From positions 1 through 64,000 of the forward strand of contig JAFLSQ010000009.1 in the NCBI GenBank assembly GCA_022510865.1: 64,000 bases of DNA. The letters run 5' to 3'. Both the position numbers and the translations under genes were made by a program. The notes beneath the pieces were generated by a model. It made no database searches. It saw only the letters and a list, made by a program, of their open reading frames with translations, and was not told the DNA's origin. Shown piece after piece: positions 35,375 to 45,570 of this stretch (its first letter is position 1; each line of letters opens with the position of its first letter). This DNA is from Treponema sp. (GTDB taxonomy: Bacteria; Spirochaetota; Spirochaetia; Treponematales; Treponemataceae).

Positions 35375-36442
35375 CTAAAACGACACTGTGCACATCAACG
35401 GCAAGTGGTCCGAATATCCGCCGCCGTTGTAAATCTTATACGGGATTGGTTTGCCGTCACTGTCTGCCCATGGCTCTTCCGCGCGTGGCGAGAACATCTC
35501 GATTTTCGCGCTTCCGCCAGAGAAAATGTGGTCAATCCGCTCCCATTCCCCCTGATAAAAATAACTGCCGATTTTCGTGCTGAACGCTCCGCTTTGCGTG
35601 AACCAAGGCGAATGCAATCGCACAAGATTCACGCCGTCCGTTCCCGCGCCCCTGAAAACCGTGTTCGCCGTCTGCCCAATCCCGCTGAAATCGCAGAAAA
35701 ATTCCAGCGCATCCTGATTGAAGTCGCCGCAGAGAACCACCGCGTCAAGCCCGGCAATGCTTTGCGCCGCCACGGATTCCTGCCACTGCCGCCAGATTCG
35801 GCTCTCGTTCGCACCAAGTTTTGACTTCCAGTGATTTGCCAGAATCCAAAGCTGCCTGCCGCCCGCCTCAACAGAAAATCTGACTATCGGACGGCACTGC
35901 GGCTGAGCAGTTTTTTGACAGCGGATGTCCATAGAATGGACTGTCACGTCGGCAATTCTGCGGCGGGAGAACACTGCGCAACCGATTGCCGAGCCATCCT
36001 CTTTGGCAAAAAACGCGTAATCCCATTTCTTGCTTTTGTTCCAGTTTTTGCCGGCAAGATAATTCGCAATATCAAGCACAACCGCCTCATTCTCAATTTC
36101 CTCAAGCACAAAAACATCGGCGTTAAGCGCGGTCATCACATTGCAAAGCCGCTCAAGCCGCACAAGATATTTCTCGCGTCCCCAGTTCCCGGCCTTCTTA
36201 AAATCGGCGTATTCCGTGCCGTCGGTGTGAGCGTCAAAAAAAGTCTGCACATTCCACGTGGCAAGCGTGATGCGCTCGGTCGCGGTTTTCGTGCCACCGC
36301 CAGCATCAGAATTCTCGACTGAAATATTCCGCGCGTTCCCGCATCCGGCGAGCAAATATGCAAGAAAACACGTTCCCATAAAAACGGCGATGTACGCGCC
36401 GAACCTTTTTGCAAGCGATAAAAAATACATTTTTGCCTCCAC
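35375..36442 (-). CDS. Endonuclease/exonuclease/phosphatase family lipoprotein
   Basis: Lipobox LLAGCGN; LATWNVQTFFD, FVLEEIEN, LANHWKSKLG, VVLCGDFNQDAL, YSDHLPLMCTVSF. Confidence 0.9.
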   Translation of the reverse strand: MEAKMYFLSLAKRFGAYIAVFMGTCFLAYLLAGCGNARNISVENSDAGGGTKTATERITLATWNVQTFFDAHTDGTEYADFKKAGNWGREKYLVRLERLCNVMTALNADVFVLEEIENEAVVLDIANYLAGKNWNKSKKWDYAFFAKEDGSAIGCAVFSRRRIADVTVHSMDIRCQKTAQPQCRPIVRFSVEAGGRQLWILANHWKSKLGANESRIWRQWQESVAAQSIAGLDAVVLCGDFNQDALEFFCDFSGIGQTANTVFRGAGTDGVNLVRLHSPWFTQSGAFSTKIGSYFYQGEWERIDHIFSGGSAKIEMFSPRAEEPWADSDGKPIPYKIYNGGGYSDHLPLMCTVSF

Positions 36443-36578
36443 TTTTATAATGGCCGCAAAAAATCATTTTTACCAATTTTCAGCGAAAAAAATCGATTTT
36501 TTTTTACTTTTGATTTCCAGACCGATTTCGCTGCTTCATCCCGCTTTGATTTCGGGGCAGGTTTAAAAATCCGCAGAG

Positions 36579-37148
36579 TCAGCCTTTTAAAATCACCCAG
36601 GTTGCGCCGCTCCCGCCTTCCTGATTCTGCTTTTTGGGATGCCCGGACATTCCGCACCTTTTGTCGCGCTCAATAAAATTGCGCACCATTTTTCCAAGAA
36701 CCGGCGCACCGCCCGTTGTGTGGATTCCTTTCCCGTGGATTATCAGGATTTTTTTGATTTTTCGCCGGCAGCAGTCTGTTACGAACGCATCCAGCCGCTG
36801 GTCAACCTCATCCTGATGCAGGCCGTGCAAATCCAGCACAGCCTCCGACTTCATGTTCACAAGATACGAGTGACTGCGCATTTTTGTGCGCTCCTCAGAT
36901 TCCTGCGCAATTTTGTCTTTGTCAATCGTGCCGTAACGCCTGAGCCACATTTCCATGGGATTTATCTGCCTGGAATTTTCCTCAAGAATCTCATCCTCAA
37001 TGCTCACTGCGGATTTCTGAGCCGTGCTCTTTTTTTCAGGCGCGTTCGCCTTTTTTCCCGGCCCTTGAACTTTTCTGCGCTCGTTTTGTTGCCTTGCATT
37101 CCGGGCCTTAAGCTCATCCCACTGGCTCAGAATTTCTCCCATGTCCAT
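36579..37148 (-). CDS. Smr-domain protein
   Basis: LDLHGLHQDEVDQRLDAFVTDCCRRKIKKILIIHGKGIHTTGGAPVLG. Confidence 0.9.
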   Translation of the reverse strand: MDMGEILSQWDELKARNARQQNERRKVQGPGKKANAPEKKSTAQKSAVSIEDEILEENSRQINPMEMWLRRYGTIDKDKIAQESEERTKMRSHSYLVNMKSEAVLDLHGLHQDEVDQRLDAFVTDCCRRKIKKILIIHGKGIHTTGGAPVLGKMVRNFIERDKRCGMSGHPKKQNQEGGSGATWVILKG

Positions 37149-38404
37149 AAAATAACCTCGTCTTTTTTGCACCAGCCTTCGCCCGCCCCAAAAGTCACAA
37201 AAATCCAGCGGCCGGCGCGCTCTTTTATCTCAACTGCGCTGCCTTTTTCTATATAAAACACTTCTGTTGCGCCGTCCTCGGGGATTGAGAGAGCCGGGCA
37301 GCCAAGGCTTATCCCAAAGTCTCCGAAGAAAAATCTGCGGCTCATCCACGGTGTGATTCCAAGCGATTGCTCGAACCGTTTTCTTTCCGCGGATTTTTTC
37401 CCGCGCAGGAAAATGCTGCGTGACTCTCGGCGGTAAAGCCGGGCGAGCGTACGGCAGTCATCATCCGTAATCGCGATTTCCCTGCTGTCCCCAGAAATTT
37501 CCTGAGAAATCGCGGAAAACGCCTCCTCAAAAAACTGATTTTCCTGCTCGTCTGTGCGGGCGCGGGCGGAATCTGGCACAAAACGCACGGAGAATTCAGG
37601 GAAAATCACATCAGAAATTGTGCTGTCATGCGCGGCGGCAGTGATTTTCATGCGGCCCATTTTCTGCACACCCTCCGCCAGAGAAATCCACTCAAAATCC
37701 GCGAGCGGAAGCAAATCCATCCCGATTTTATCAGAAAAACCTCCGTTTGTGTAATCGCGCACCTGCGAGAAAACCGCGTTTTTTGGAATTTCCCACTCAA
37801 AATTTTGCAGGCTGGACGCGTACTGCGCGTAGACTTTCAGAAAAAGCGGCTTGCCCGCGCTCGCGGAGACGGCCGGCGCACGCAGAAGAGCCGCATCATC
37901 AGAAAAAATGCGCGTGCCATCGGGGAATTCCACGACAATCCGGGGCAGTTTTTCCATCGGATTTTCCTGCACAAAAACTGGCTCGAAGGCAATGCTCTGA
38001 AAATCGTTTTTTTTGCGAATTTGAAGCGCGGGCAGAATGTAAGTGCCCGGGCGGTCAAACCTGTACCAGACAGAAATTCGTGCGGATTTCTGAGCCTCGC
38101 CGTTTTTTTTGATTGCCCGCAGACTGTACGCTGATTCTGGCGCGTTTTCCTGCGGCTCATGCCCCTCAATCACCGTGATTTCCGCGGCGTTTGTCTCCGG
38201 CAGAATCACGGTGAATTCAATGTCTGTGCCAGTGTAAAAATTTGTGACACCGGCATTTTTCTGCGCGGTGAATTTCTGCGGAATTTGCGGTGATGTCTGC
38301 GGGAACGCCTGAAAAATCAGAATTGTGCCGATTATCCCGCCACGCAATCCCGCTAAAAATCGTCTGCGAAATTTTGCGGCGAAGTCTGCTCGCTGTTTTT
38401 CCAT
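37127..38404 (-). CDS. BatD-like exported/membrane protein
   Basis: Position in MoxR/DUF58/VWA locus; N-terminal TM; FYTGTDIEFTVILPETNAAEITVIEG and RFDRPGTYILPALQIRK. Confidence 0.6.
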   Translation of the reverse strand: MEKQRADFAAKFRRRFLAGLRGGIIGTILIFQAFPQTSPQIPQKFTAQKNAGVTNFYTGTDIEFTVILPETNAAEITVIEGHEPQENAPESAYSLRAIKKNGEAQKSARISVWYRFDRPGTYILPALQIRKKNDFQSIAFEPVFVQENPMEKLPRIVVEFPDGTRIFSDDAALLRAPAVSASAGKPLFLKVYAQYASSLQNFEWEIPKNAVFSQVRDYTNGGFSDKIGMDLLPLADFEWISLAEGVQKMGRMKITAAAHDSTISDVIFPEFSVRFVPDSARARTDEQENQFFEEAFSAISQEISGDSREIAITDDDCRTLARLYRRESRSIFLRGKKSAERKRFEQSLGITPWMSRRFFFGDFGISLGCPALSIPEDGATEVFYIEKGSAVEIKERAGRWIFVTFGAGEGWCKKDEVILWTWEKF

Positions 38405-40824
38405 TGTTTCTGGTCGTTCTCCTTTATGTGCTCAAAAATAGATTTCTCCAAATCCGATTGCCCGTCCTTTTCCTCGCTGCCTTGGATTGCCTCGCTCTGC
38501 GCTTCCCGCGCCCCCTGATTCGCAACTTGCAGCGACAGTTCCATATTGATTTTAGCGTCAATGCTGTGGTTGTCAATCTCCAGAGCCTTGCGGAAGTTGT
38601 CCCGCGCCGCCTCAAAATCGCCGTTTTTATGCGCCAGAATCCCGATGTTGTAAAAAGCCGCAAAACGCAGGGAATCCGGGGCTTCATTTGATACCGCCAA
38701 AAAATATTTTTCCGCCGCCTCACGCTCGTCCATCGCGGCATAAGTGCTGCCAAGATTGTAGAGCGCGTAATCCAACGTCTGCTGATTTTCTGACTGCTCC
38801 GCGCTTTCCGCCGCTTTCTTGAACTCTGCGATTGCAGTGCGGAATTTCCCCTGATGATAGGCATACGTTCCTCTCATCACAAAGCCGGTCTCCGCCGAGC
38901 AGCCGCCCAGAACTGCAAGAAAAACCGTCGTGAGCGCAACCTGCGCGAATTCCGGCAGAATAAAACTGAGCGCGACAAAAACGGCCGCAAAAATCATAAA
39001 AATCTGATGGCGCGGAACGGGGCGCACCTCATAAGAAGTGACAAGATTTTCCGTCCCCGATTTTTTGAGCTGATCCAGCAGCCTGACCGCCGAGCCTTTC
39101 TCCAGAAAATTCACGTATTGGATGGGCTGATGGCCCGCAAGAATCCGGTATTTCTCATCCGCCGTCCTGATTGCCTCGCGCACTTTCTCTGAGCGCAGCG
39201 CAGTCCGCACTGTTGTCACGCCGTCTCCCGCAAGAACCGCGCTCTCTGTCTCTTTTCCAAACCCGATGATTGTCACCGGAATTCCGCCTCTCATGCACTC
39301 TTCAAGTGCGCCCGCGAGCGCACTGTCAGATTCCTCGCCGTCCGTGAACACCCAGATTTTTCCCGCGTAAGAAAAGTTCGCCGGAATTGAGCGTCTTGCC
39401 TGCAAAATCCCCCTGCCAATGCTGCTTCCCGGCTCGGTCATCAGCGCGGGCGAGAGCACATCCAGAAGCGATGTCACTGCGGATTTGTCCTGCGTCATCG
39501 GGATGATTTCCATGCCGTCGCCTTTTGCAATCACGACCGAGACCGCGGCATCGTCCATCCGGGAAATCAGCTGCCTCGCATAAATTGATGCGGCCTCCAG
39601 CCGCGTCATGCCGTCCGGGCAGTCGTCTGCCATCATGCTGTGGGAAATATCAAAGACCATCGCGACGCATGACGAATTTTTCTGCACGGGCGCAAGATAG
39701 TTGCCCCAGGAAAGCCCGGAATACGCAAGGATTGCGCAGACGAGCGCGGCCGCAAGAAAAATCCAGCGCAGAATTACGCGCTTTTTGTATTTGAGGTCCA
39801 GCCTGAGCGCAAGAATGCCTTTTAAAACCACGAGACGCAGGAAAATCGCAAGAAAAAACAGGATGATTGCGATGCCGAGGACTTTTTTATAAAGTTCCCG
39901 CTGTGAATTCTGATAGCTGAACGCCTGGTTTGAATTCTCACGGGACGCGATGTTCTGCAAACTGAAGCGAAGCTCATCAATCGTGCGCACCTCAAAATAT
40001 TTTCCGTTTCCGGTTGCGGCAAGTTTGCGGAGGCTCGCGGAATTATAATCCGATTCCAGAGTGCCCACATAATTTTTGCCGGTTTTCGGGTCGGTGTACT
40101 CAAACGGAACTGTGCCTTTTGAGCCGACCCCAACGATATGCAGGGCAATCTCATGCTCCGCGGCAAGCTGCGCGGCTGTCTCCGGGTGGATTTTTCCGGC
40201 ATTGTTCTCGCCGTCCGTCAGAAGAATCATGCATTTTTTCTGGGCGGAAGATGACGCAAGATGATAGACCGATGTGCTGATTCCGTCACCAAGCGCAGTG
40301 CCGTCGCCCATAATTCCCACCGCAACATCCGCAAGTTTCTGCTCAAAAAACTGATGGTTGATTGTCGGCGGGATTGCCACCGCTGCCTCGCTGCCAACAA
40401 GAACAAGCCCGAATCCGTAGCCCTCCTGATTTTCCATTATGCTTCTGACCGCATTCTTTGAGGCCTCAAGCCGGGAAAATCCGTCCATGTCTTTTGCCGC
40501 CATAGAAGGGCTTGTGTCCAGAATAAAAATCACGTCCGTGCCCGGCTCGCTGAAAATTTTCTCCTGATTTGAGATTACCGGGCCGGCGAGCGCAGTCACA
40601 AGCGCGACGAACGCTGCCGTATAAAAAAATTTTGCAGTGAGCGACAGGATTTTCCGTCCGTTTTTGTTCCATTCAAAACTCTCGCCCTGAAAATCAGAGA
40701 GAACCGCCGGAAAAGAAATTCTTTTGAAAACGCGCAGGTTCCTCAGAAAAAAAAGCAGAGGAATCAGAATCAGAAGGATGAAAAAGCCCGGATTTTTAAA
40801 ACTAAGCACTCTCAACCCCCGCAA
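38353..40824 (-). CDS. BatA-BatB-BatC fusion: two VWA domains plus C-terminal TPR region
   Basis: MIDAS motifs DTSPSM and DISHSM; TPR-like segments YALYNLGSTYAAMDEREAAEKYF and FYNIGILAHKNGDFEAARDNFRKAL. Confidence 0.88.
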   Translation of the reverse strand: MRGLRVLSFKNPGFFILLILIPLLFFLRNLRVFKRISFPAVLSDFQGESFEWNKNGRKILSLTAKFFYTAAFVALVTALAGPVISNQEKIFSEPGTDVIFILDTSPSMAAKDMDGFSRLEASKNAVRSIMENQEGYGFGLVLVGSEAAVAIPPTINHQFFEQKLADVAVGIMGDGTALGDGISTSVYHLASSSAQKKCMILLTDGENNAGKIHPETAAQLAAEHEIALHIVGVGSKGTVPFEYTDPKTGKNYVGTLESDYNSASLRKLAATGNGKYFEVRTIDELRFSLQNIASRENSNQAFSYQNSQRELYKKVLGIAIILFFLAIFLRLVVLKGILALRLDLKYKKRVILRWIFLAAALVCAILAYSGLSWGNYLAPVQKNSSCVAMVFDISHSMMADDCPDGMTRLEAASIYARQLISRMDDAAVSVVIAKGDGMEIIPMTQDKSAVTSLLDVLSPALMTEPGSSIGRGILQARRSIPANFSYAGKIWVFTDGEESDSALAGALEECMRGGIPVTIIGFGKETESAVLAGDGVTTVRTALRSEKVREAIRTADEKYRILAGHQPIQYVNFLEKGSAVRLLDQLKKSGTENLVTSYEVRPVPRHQIFMIFAAVFVALSFILPEFAQVALTTVFLAVLGGCSAETGFVMRGTYAYHQGKFRTAIAEFKKAAESAEQSENQQTLDYALYNLGSTYAAMDEREAAEKYFLAVSNEAPDSLRFAAFYNIGILAHKNGDFEAARDNFRKALEIDNHSIDAKINMELSLQVANQGAREAQSEAIQGSEEKDGQSDLEKSIFEHIKENDQKQWKNSEQTSPQNFADDF

Positions 40825-41632
40825 TCGCGCCCAAAAGCGTGTCCGTCAGCCGGTTTTTCTCGTTCTCAAGCAGAACGCCGCGGCTACTGTAGCGCACAAA
40901 ATCCGTGCGCAGAAAAACCTCCGCAATTTGCCCAAGAAATTCGTTTTTATCTTCCTGAATGCCCCCGATAATCTCAAAAACGGCCGGGATGATTTCAGAA
41001 GCGGCGCGGGCAAGAAAATCCGCCTGATACTTTACAGAAAGATATTTGCGCATGATTTTCTGGACGCGCTCTGCCCACTGCTTGTCCGTCAGAGTGCGGT
41101 CAGAGAGCATTGCGAGCAGTTTTTTCTCCGTGATTTTCCTGCTGCGTCTGCATTTTAGCCGCAGAATCTGCGTGCGCACAAAAAATGCCAGAGACTTCCG
41201 CTTCACAATCATCCGGATTGCCGCGAGCACAAAAATCAGCGCGATGATTATCGCACCGTAAATTCTGTAGGCAGTCCCCGGAAGCAGAATTGGCGGAACA
41301 GGCTCTTTGAGCGCGGTCTGCGATTCGGCAAGCGATTCCACGTGCACCGCCTGAAATTCCAGCGGAAGCCCTCCGATGAAAATTGGCGGCAGCTGGATTT
41401 CTCCGGTTTTCCACGGCACAAAAATCACCGAAAGCTGATAAAAATCCGTTCCCGCGGGCGAAAATTCCACCTGCGCGATTTCGCAGGTCTCGCCGTCAAT
41501 CTGGCTCAGAAAATCCGCGGTCGCAGGCTCGGCGTGAAAATCCGGCAGATTGAAAGTGCAGCGGATTTCGGCAGTGTCTCCGATGTAAATTTTCTGCGGG
41601 ATTAAAATCTGCTGGTTTTTTATTCCGCTCAT
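40802..41632 (-). CDS. Bat-locus membrane protein (BatD/DUF4381-like)
   Basis: Internal TM (IYGAIIIALIFVLAAIRMIV), positioned between DUF58 and VWA genes. Confidence 0.55.
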   Translation of the reverse strand: MSGIKNQQILIPQKIYIGDTAEIRCTFNLPDFHAEPATADFLSQIDGETCEIAQVEFSPAGTDFYQLSVIFVPWKTGEIQLPPIFIGGLPLEFQAVHVESLAESQTALKEPVPPILLPGTAYRIYGAIIIALIFVLAAIRMIVKRKSLAFFVRTQILRLKCRRSRKITEKKLLAMLSDRTLTDKQWAERVQKIMRKYLSVKYQADFLARAASEIIPAVFEIIGGIQEDKNEFLGQIAEVFLRTDFVRYSSRGVLLENEKNRLTDTLLGAIAGVESA

Positions 41633-42534
41633 TTTGCCCCCGTGCGCCTTGCACCGATTTTGAAAGCCTGCTGCAAAATTTCAAGCGGCTCATCAGACAC
41701 ATCAAAAAAAACTGGCTGAATTCTGTGCGCCAGGCAGAAATTTTTCCATTTGATTTGCCTTGCCTGATTGTAATCCCGGAACTTCCTCTGAAATTCCCCG
41801 GACGATGAGGGCAGCTCAATTTCCCGCCCGCTTTCCGCATCTTTAAAGACCGCGTTTCCCAGAGACGGCAGCATCAAATCATCTGGGGAAGACAGCCGGA
41901 AGGCAATCACCTGATTTTTCTGCGCAAGCGAGATAATCGGTTTTTCCCAGTCTGCGGCGCGAAAATCCGAGAAAATGCAGATGAGCGAGCGTGAGCGCAG
42001 TAGTTTTCCCGCCCCCGCGATTGCGCTTGCGAGCACCGAGCCGTTTGTCTGGCGTGCGGGCAGGCGATCCATCTCTGTGATTATCCGCATGGTCTGTGTT
42101 CCGCCAAGGCGCGGCCTGCACGAAAAATAAATCTGCCCGTCAAAAATTGCGGCACCGGTGGGGCAGGCGTTCAGCTCGGCGGCCAGTGTGAGGATTGCGC
42201 CCGCCTCGGCTGCAAGGTCAAATTTCGTTGTTTTTTTTGTGCGGATTCGCATTGAGGCCGAGGCATCCAGAATCGTAAAAATCTGAAGCTCGCGCGATTC
42301 CTCAAACTGCTTGATGTAGGGCCTGTTCATGCGGGCGGTCACGTTCCAGTCGATTGCCCGCACATCGTCTCCGCGGATGTACTCGCGGACTCCGGCAAAT
42401 TCCATCCCCTGGCCTTTGTAAAGCGATGAGATTGCGCCGCTTCTCATGCTGTCTGCCAAATCTGCGGCAACAAGTCTGAGGTAATTCGCTTTTGCAAGGA
42501 GGCTGTCCCTCCGATTCATTTCATGGCGCGTCAT
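41629..42534 (-). CDS. DUF58 domain protein
   Basis: GMEFAGVREYIRGDDVRAIDWNVTARMNRPYIKQFEESRELQIFTILDASASM. Confidence 0.92.
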   Translation of the reverse strand: MTRHEMNRRDSLLAKANYLRLVAADLADSMRSGAISSLYKGQGMEFAGVREYIRGDDVRAIDWNVTARMNRPYIKQFEESRELQIFTILDASASMRIRTKKTTKFDLAAEAGAILTLAAELNACPTGAAIFDGQIYFSCRPRLGGTQTMRIITEMDRLPARQTNGSVLASAIAGAGKLLRSRSLICIFSDFRAADWEKPIISLAQKNQVIAFRLSSPDDLMLPSLGNAVFKDAESGREIELPSSSGEFQRKFRDYNQARQIKWKNFCLAHRIQPVFFDVSDEPLEILQQAFKIGARRTGAK

Positions 42535-42550
42535 TTTTCACCAGATGATT

Positions 42551-43510
42551 TTATGGCAGCGGAATATAATTCAGAATTCTTGTGATTATATCGTCGCTTG
42601 TGATGTTATCGGCCGCCGCCTCGTATGAGAGCACCAGCCGGTGACGGAGCACGCTCAGGGCAACGGCTTTTATATCCTCCGGCAGGACAAAATCTCTGTC
42701 GGCGAACATTGCGTGGACTTTCGCGCACTGCATCATCGCAATTCCTGCCCGCGGCGATGCCCCGAACTGAATGTAGCGCGTTATGTCATGCTCGGCAGTC
42801 ACGTGCGCGCCCGCAGAATGCCCCGCCCGCGTGACGTTCAGAACAGAGACAATGTACTCCACAAGTTTGTCATCGCAGGTGATAGACGCGGCTTTTTTTC
42901 TGAGCGCGTCAATATCATCCCGTGTGATTATCCTGCTCACCGGAATTTCTGATGCCCTCCCGCAAGTCTTGATAATCTGGACTTCATTCTGCGACTCAGG
43001 GTAACGCACAACAAGTTTCATCAGAAAACGGTCAAGCTCCGCCTCGGGAAGATTGTACGTGCCTTCCTGCTCCACAGGATTCTGCGTGGCAAGCAGAAAA
43101 AACGGAGACGGCAGCGGATAAGTCTCCTCCCCGATTGTCACTTGTTTTTCTTCCATTGCCTCAAGCATCGCGGACTGAACTTTTGCGGGGGCGCGGTTCA
43201 CCTCATCCGCAAGAATCACGTTCGCAAAGAGCGGGCCTTTCCGCACAGAAAATCCGCCCCGGCTCTGCTCGTAAATCAGAGTGCCGGTAAGGTCAGCGGG
43301 CAGAAGATCAGGAGTGAACTGAATGCGCTTGAATTCAAGCCCCAGAATCTCTGCGATTGTCTTGATTGTCAGCGTTTTTGCAAGCCCGGGCACGCCCTCC
43401 AAAAGCACGTGACCTCCGGCAATAAAAGCGGTGAGAATCCCGTCAATCACATCATCCTGTCCGACAAGCCTTTTTGATGCCTCCGCGCGGCATTTTTCGA
43501 TTATTTCCAT
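42551..43510 (-). CDS. MoxR-family AAA+ ATPase (start MEIIEKCRAEASKRLVGQ)
   Basis: GHVLLEGVPGLAKTLTIKTIA, LLPADLTGT, VILADEVNRAPAKVQSAMLEAMEEKQVT, LATQNPVEQEGTYNLPEAELDRFL. Confidence 0.95.
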   Translation of the reverse strand: MEIIEKCRAEASKRLVGQDDVIDGILTAFIAGGHVLLEGVPGLAKTLTIKTIAEILGLEFKRIQFTPDLLPADLTGTLIYEQSRGGFSVRKGPLFANVILADEVNRAPAKVQSAMLEAMEEKQVTIGEETYPLPSPFFLLATQNPVEQEGTYNLPEAELDRFLMKLVVRYPESQNEVQIIKTCGRASEIPVSRIITRDDIDALRKKAASITCDDKLVEYIVSVLNVTRAGHSAGAHVTAEHDITRYIQFGASPRAGIAMMQCAKVHAMFADRDFVLPEDIKAVALSVLRHRLVLSYEAAADNITSDDIITRILNYIPLP

Positions 43511-43618
43511 AAAATAAATTATAACAGAAACATCCGGGTCTGTGGAGAGGAGAGGCGGCCGCAAAATCGTCCTGAAATGCACTTCCTTTTTTGTGCCCGG
43601 CAGTGATATTATAAGCCG

Positions 43619-45172
43619 ATGATTGATTTGAAAAACTGTCGCGTTGAGAATGCGCGTTCCGTGCTGATTCCCGAATTGTCCTGGCATTTGGGCGATGGCG
43701 AGGCCTGGCTTGTGATTGGCGCGAACAACAGCGGAAAATCCGATTTTCTGGATGCGCTTGCAGGAAATCTCCGTTTTGTTCCCGCGGATGATTGCGACCC
43801 GGCCGTTAGCATTCCACCGGCTTCCGACGTAGAGCTGGTCTCCTTGGAGAATGCCGCAAAAATCATCCAGGAAGAGCGTGAGAGCGACGAGAGCGATTAT
43901 GTTGAGGGCGGCGTTGACATCGGGCGGACGGCGCGTTTTTTCATTTTGCAGGCGCTTCATCCGTATTTAAAAAAAGGCGCGGCGCTGCCACCGGAAATTT
44001 CCCGCGAGGCATCCCGGCTGGAAAATCACCCGGCGGTGCGGCTCTGCGGCATAGAGGGCGTTCTGGACCGCGGGCTTAGGTTTTTGTCCACCGGCGAAAT
44101 CAGGCGGACGATGCTCGCGCGTGCGCTCGTCTCCGGCAAAAAACTGCTGATTCTCTCGAACCCGTTCGATGGGCTTGACGCTCAGAGCAGGAAAATCCTG
44201 CTTGATTTTTTTAACGGCATCGTGAAGCATCAAAGTCCCGCTGTGATTTTGGGAACCGACCGCTGGCATGACATCCCGGATGCAATCACAAATGTCCTTG
44301 AATTCACGGAAAGAAAAATCAGTTTTTGCGGAAGCCGTGCGGATTACGAGCAGCTTTTGTCTGAGCGCAAAAATATTCAGGCTGCGGCGGATGATTCCCG
44401 CTCCCGTGATTTTGAGACCGCCGTGCGCGAGAGCGCGGTTCTTGCGCAGTCTGCGGAAAATCCGGCAAAAAAAATCCTTGTTGAGATGCGCGATGTTAGA
44501 GTTGGCTGGGACGGCAGATTTGTTCTGGACGGACTTAACTGGACGCTCGTTGCCGGCGAGCATTGGCTTGTGCGCGGGCCGAACGGCAGCGGAAAAACCA
44601 CGTTCCTTGAGTTAATCACCGGGGATAATATGCAAGTTTTCTCCAACGACGTGCGCATTTTTGGCAGCAGGCGCGGAAGCGGCGAATCTGTGTGGGATAT
44701 AAAAAAAAGGCTCGGAATCGTCTCTTATCGTCTGCACGTTGAGTACAGAATGCTGGGCGGCACATCGCTGCGGGATGTGATAATCAGCGGATTCAGGGAC
44801 TCAATCGGATTGTACGGCCTGCCCACGGACACAGAGATTTCTGCCGCAAAAAAATGGCTTGCGCTGGGCGGTTTTTCTGGGCGCGGCGCAGAGACATTCG
44901 GCAGTTTGAGCTACGGCGAGCAGCGGGCAATCCTGATTCTGCGCTCCGCCGTGAAATCCCCGGAAATCCTGATTCTGGATGAGCCGTGCCACGGCCTTGA
45001 CGAGAATCACCGCGAGAAAATCCTCTGGCTGATTTCCACAATCTGCGAGCGCGGCGGCACGACCGTCCTTCACGTCACACACGACCTGTCCGAGGTGCTG
45101 GACTGCGAGCGGCACATTCTTGAGCTGCGCCCGGGCGAACGCCCGATGTATAAAATCATCGAGAGGGAGTGA
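43619..45172 (+). CDS. Duplicated-ATPase ABC protein (ModF-like), no adjacent permease
   Basis: Two NBDs: IGANNSGKSDFL and GPNGSGKTTFLELITGDN; LSYGEQRAILILRS; ILILDEPCHGLD. Confidence 0.85.
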   Translation: MIDLKNCRVENARSVLIPELSWHLGDGEAWLVIGANNSGKSDFLDALAGNLRFVPADDCDPAVSIPPASDVELVSLENAAKIIQEERESDESDYVEGGVDIGRTARFFILQALHPYLKKGAALPPEISREASRLENHPAVRLCGIEGVLDRGLRFLSTGEIRRTMLARALVSGKKLLILSNPFDGLDAQSRKILLDFFNGIVKHQSPAVILGTDRWHDIPDAITNVLEFTERKISFCGSRADYEQLLSERKNIQAAADDSRSRDFETAVRESAVLAQSAENPAKKILVEMRDVRVGWDGRFVLDGLNWTLVAGEHWLVRGPNGSGKTTFLELITGDNMQVFSNDVRIFGSRRGSGESVWDIKKRLGIVSYRLHVEYRMLGGTSLRDVIISGFRDSIGLYGLPTDTEISAAKKWLALGGFSGRGAETFGSLSYGEQRAILILRSAVKSPEILILDEPCHGLDENHREKILWLISTICERGGTTVLHVTHDLSEVLDCERHILELRPGERPMYKIIERE

Positions 45173-45570
45173 CCCAAGCCGATTTTCCAGCCCGCCCCGA
45201 AAAAACTGTCCGGCGACGGTGAGCGCACCCCGCGAAAAAGCGGAAAAATCCTGCGGACTGCCGCCTGAAATTTTGCGTGAAAATTCTGGGCGAAATTCCG
45301 CTGGAAAATCACGCGAAAAATCCGCTTGAAAAGCCAACGAAGAAATCAAATGAGAATTCCGAAAAAGCTGGGAAATCGCGAAACAATCAAACGAAAATTC
45401 TGAAAAACCAACGAAAAAGTCTGATGAAAGTTCAGAAAAAGTCGGAAAATCCGATGAAAAAGTCTGCGAATCAGAATGGGCAAAATCTTGCGCAAGAATC
45501 TGGCGGGAAATCCGTCTAAAATCCGCGAAATAGGTTTTGCGCGGCGGCGTTTTTGCCGATATTCAGAATT

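Noticed and set aside
43511-43960. N-terminal 150-aa extension of the MoxR ORF
   Set aside because: Extension is antisense to the downstream ABC gene and non-homologous; MoxR proteins start near MEIIEKCRAEASKRLVGQ.
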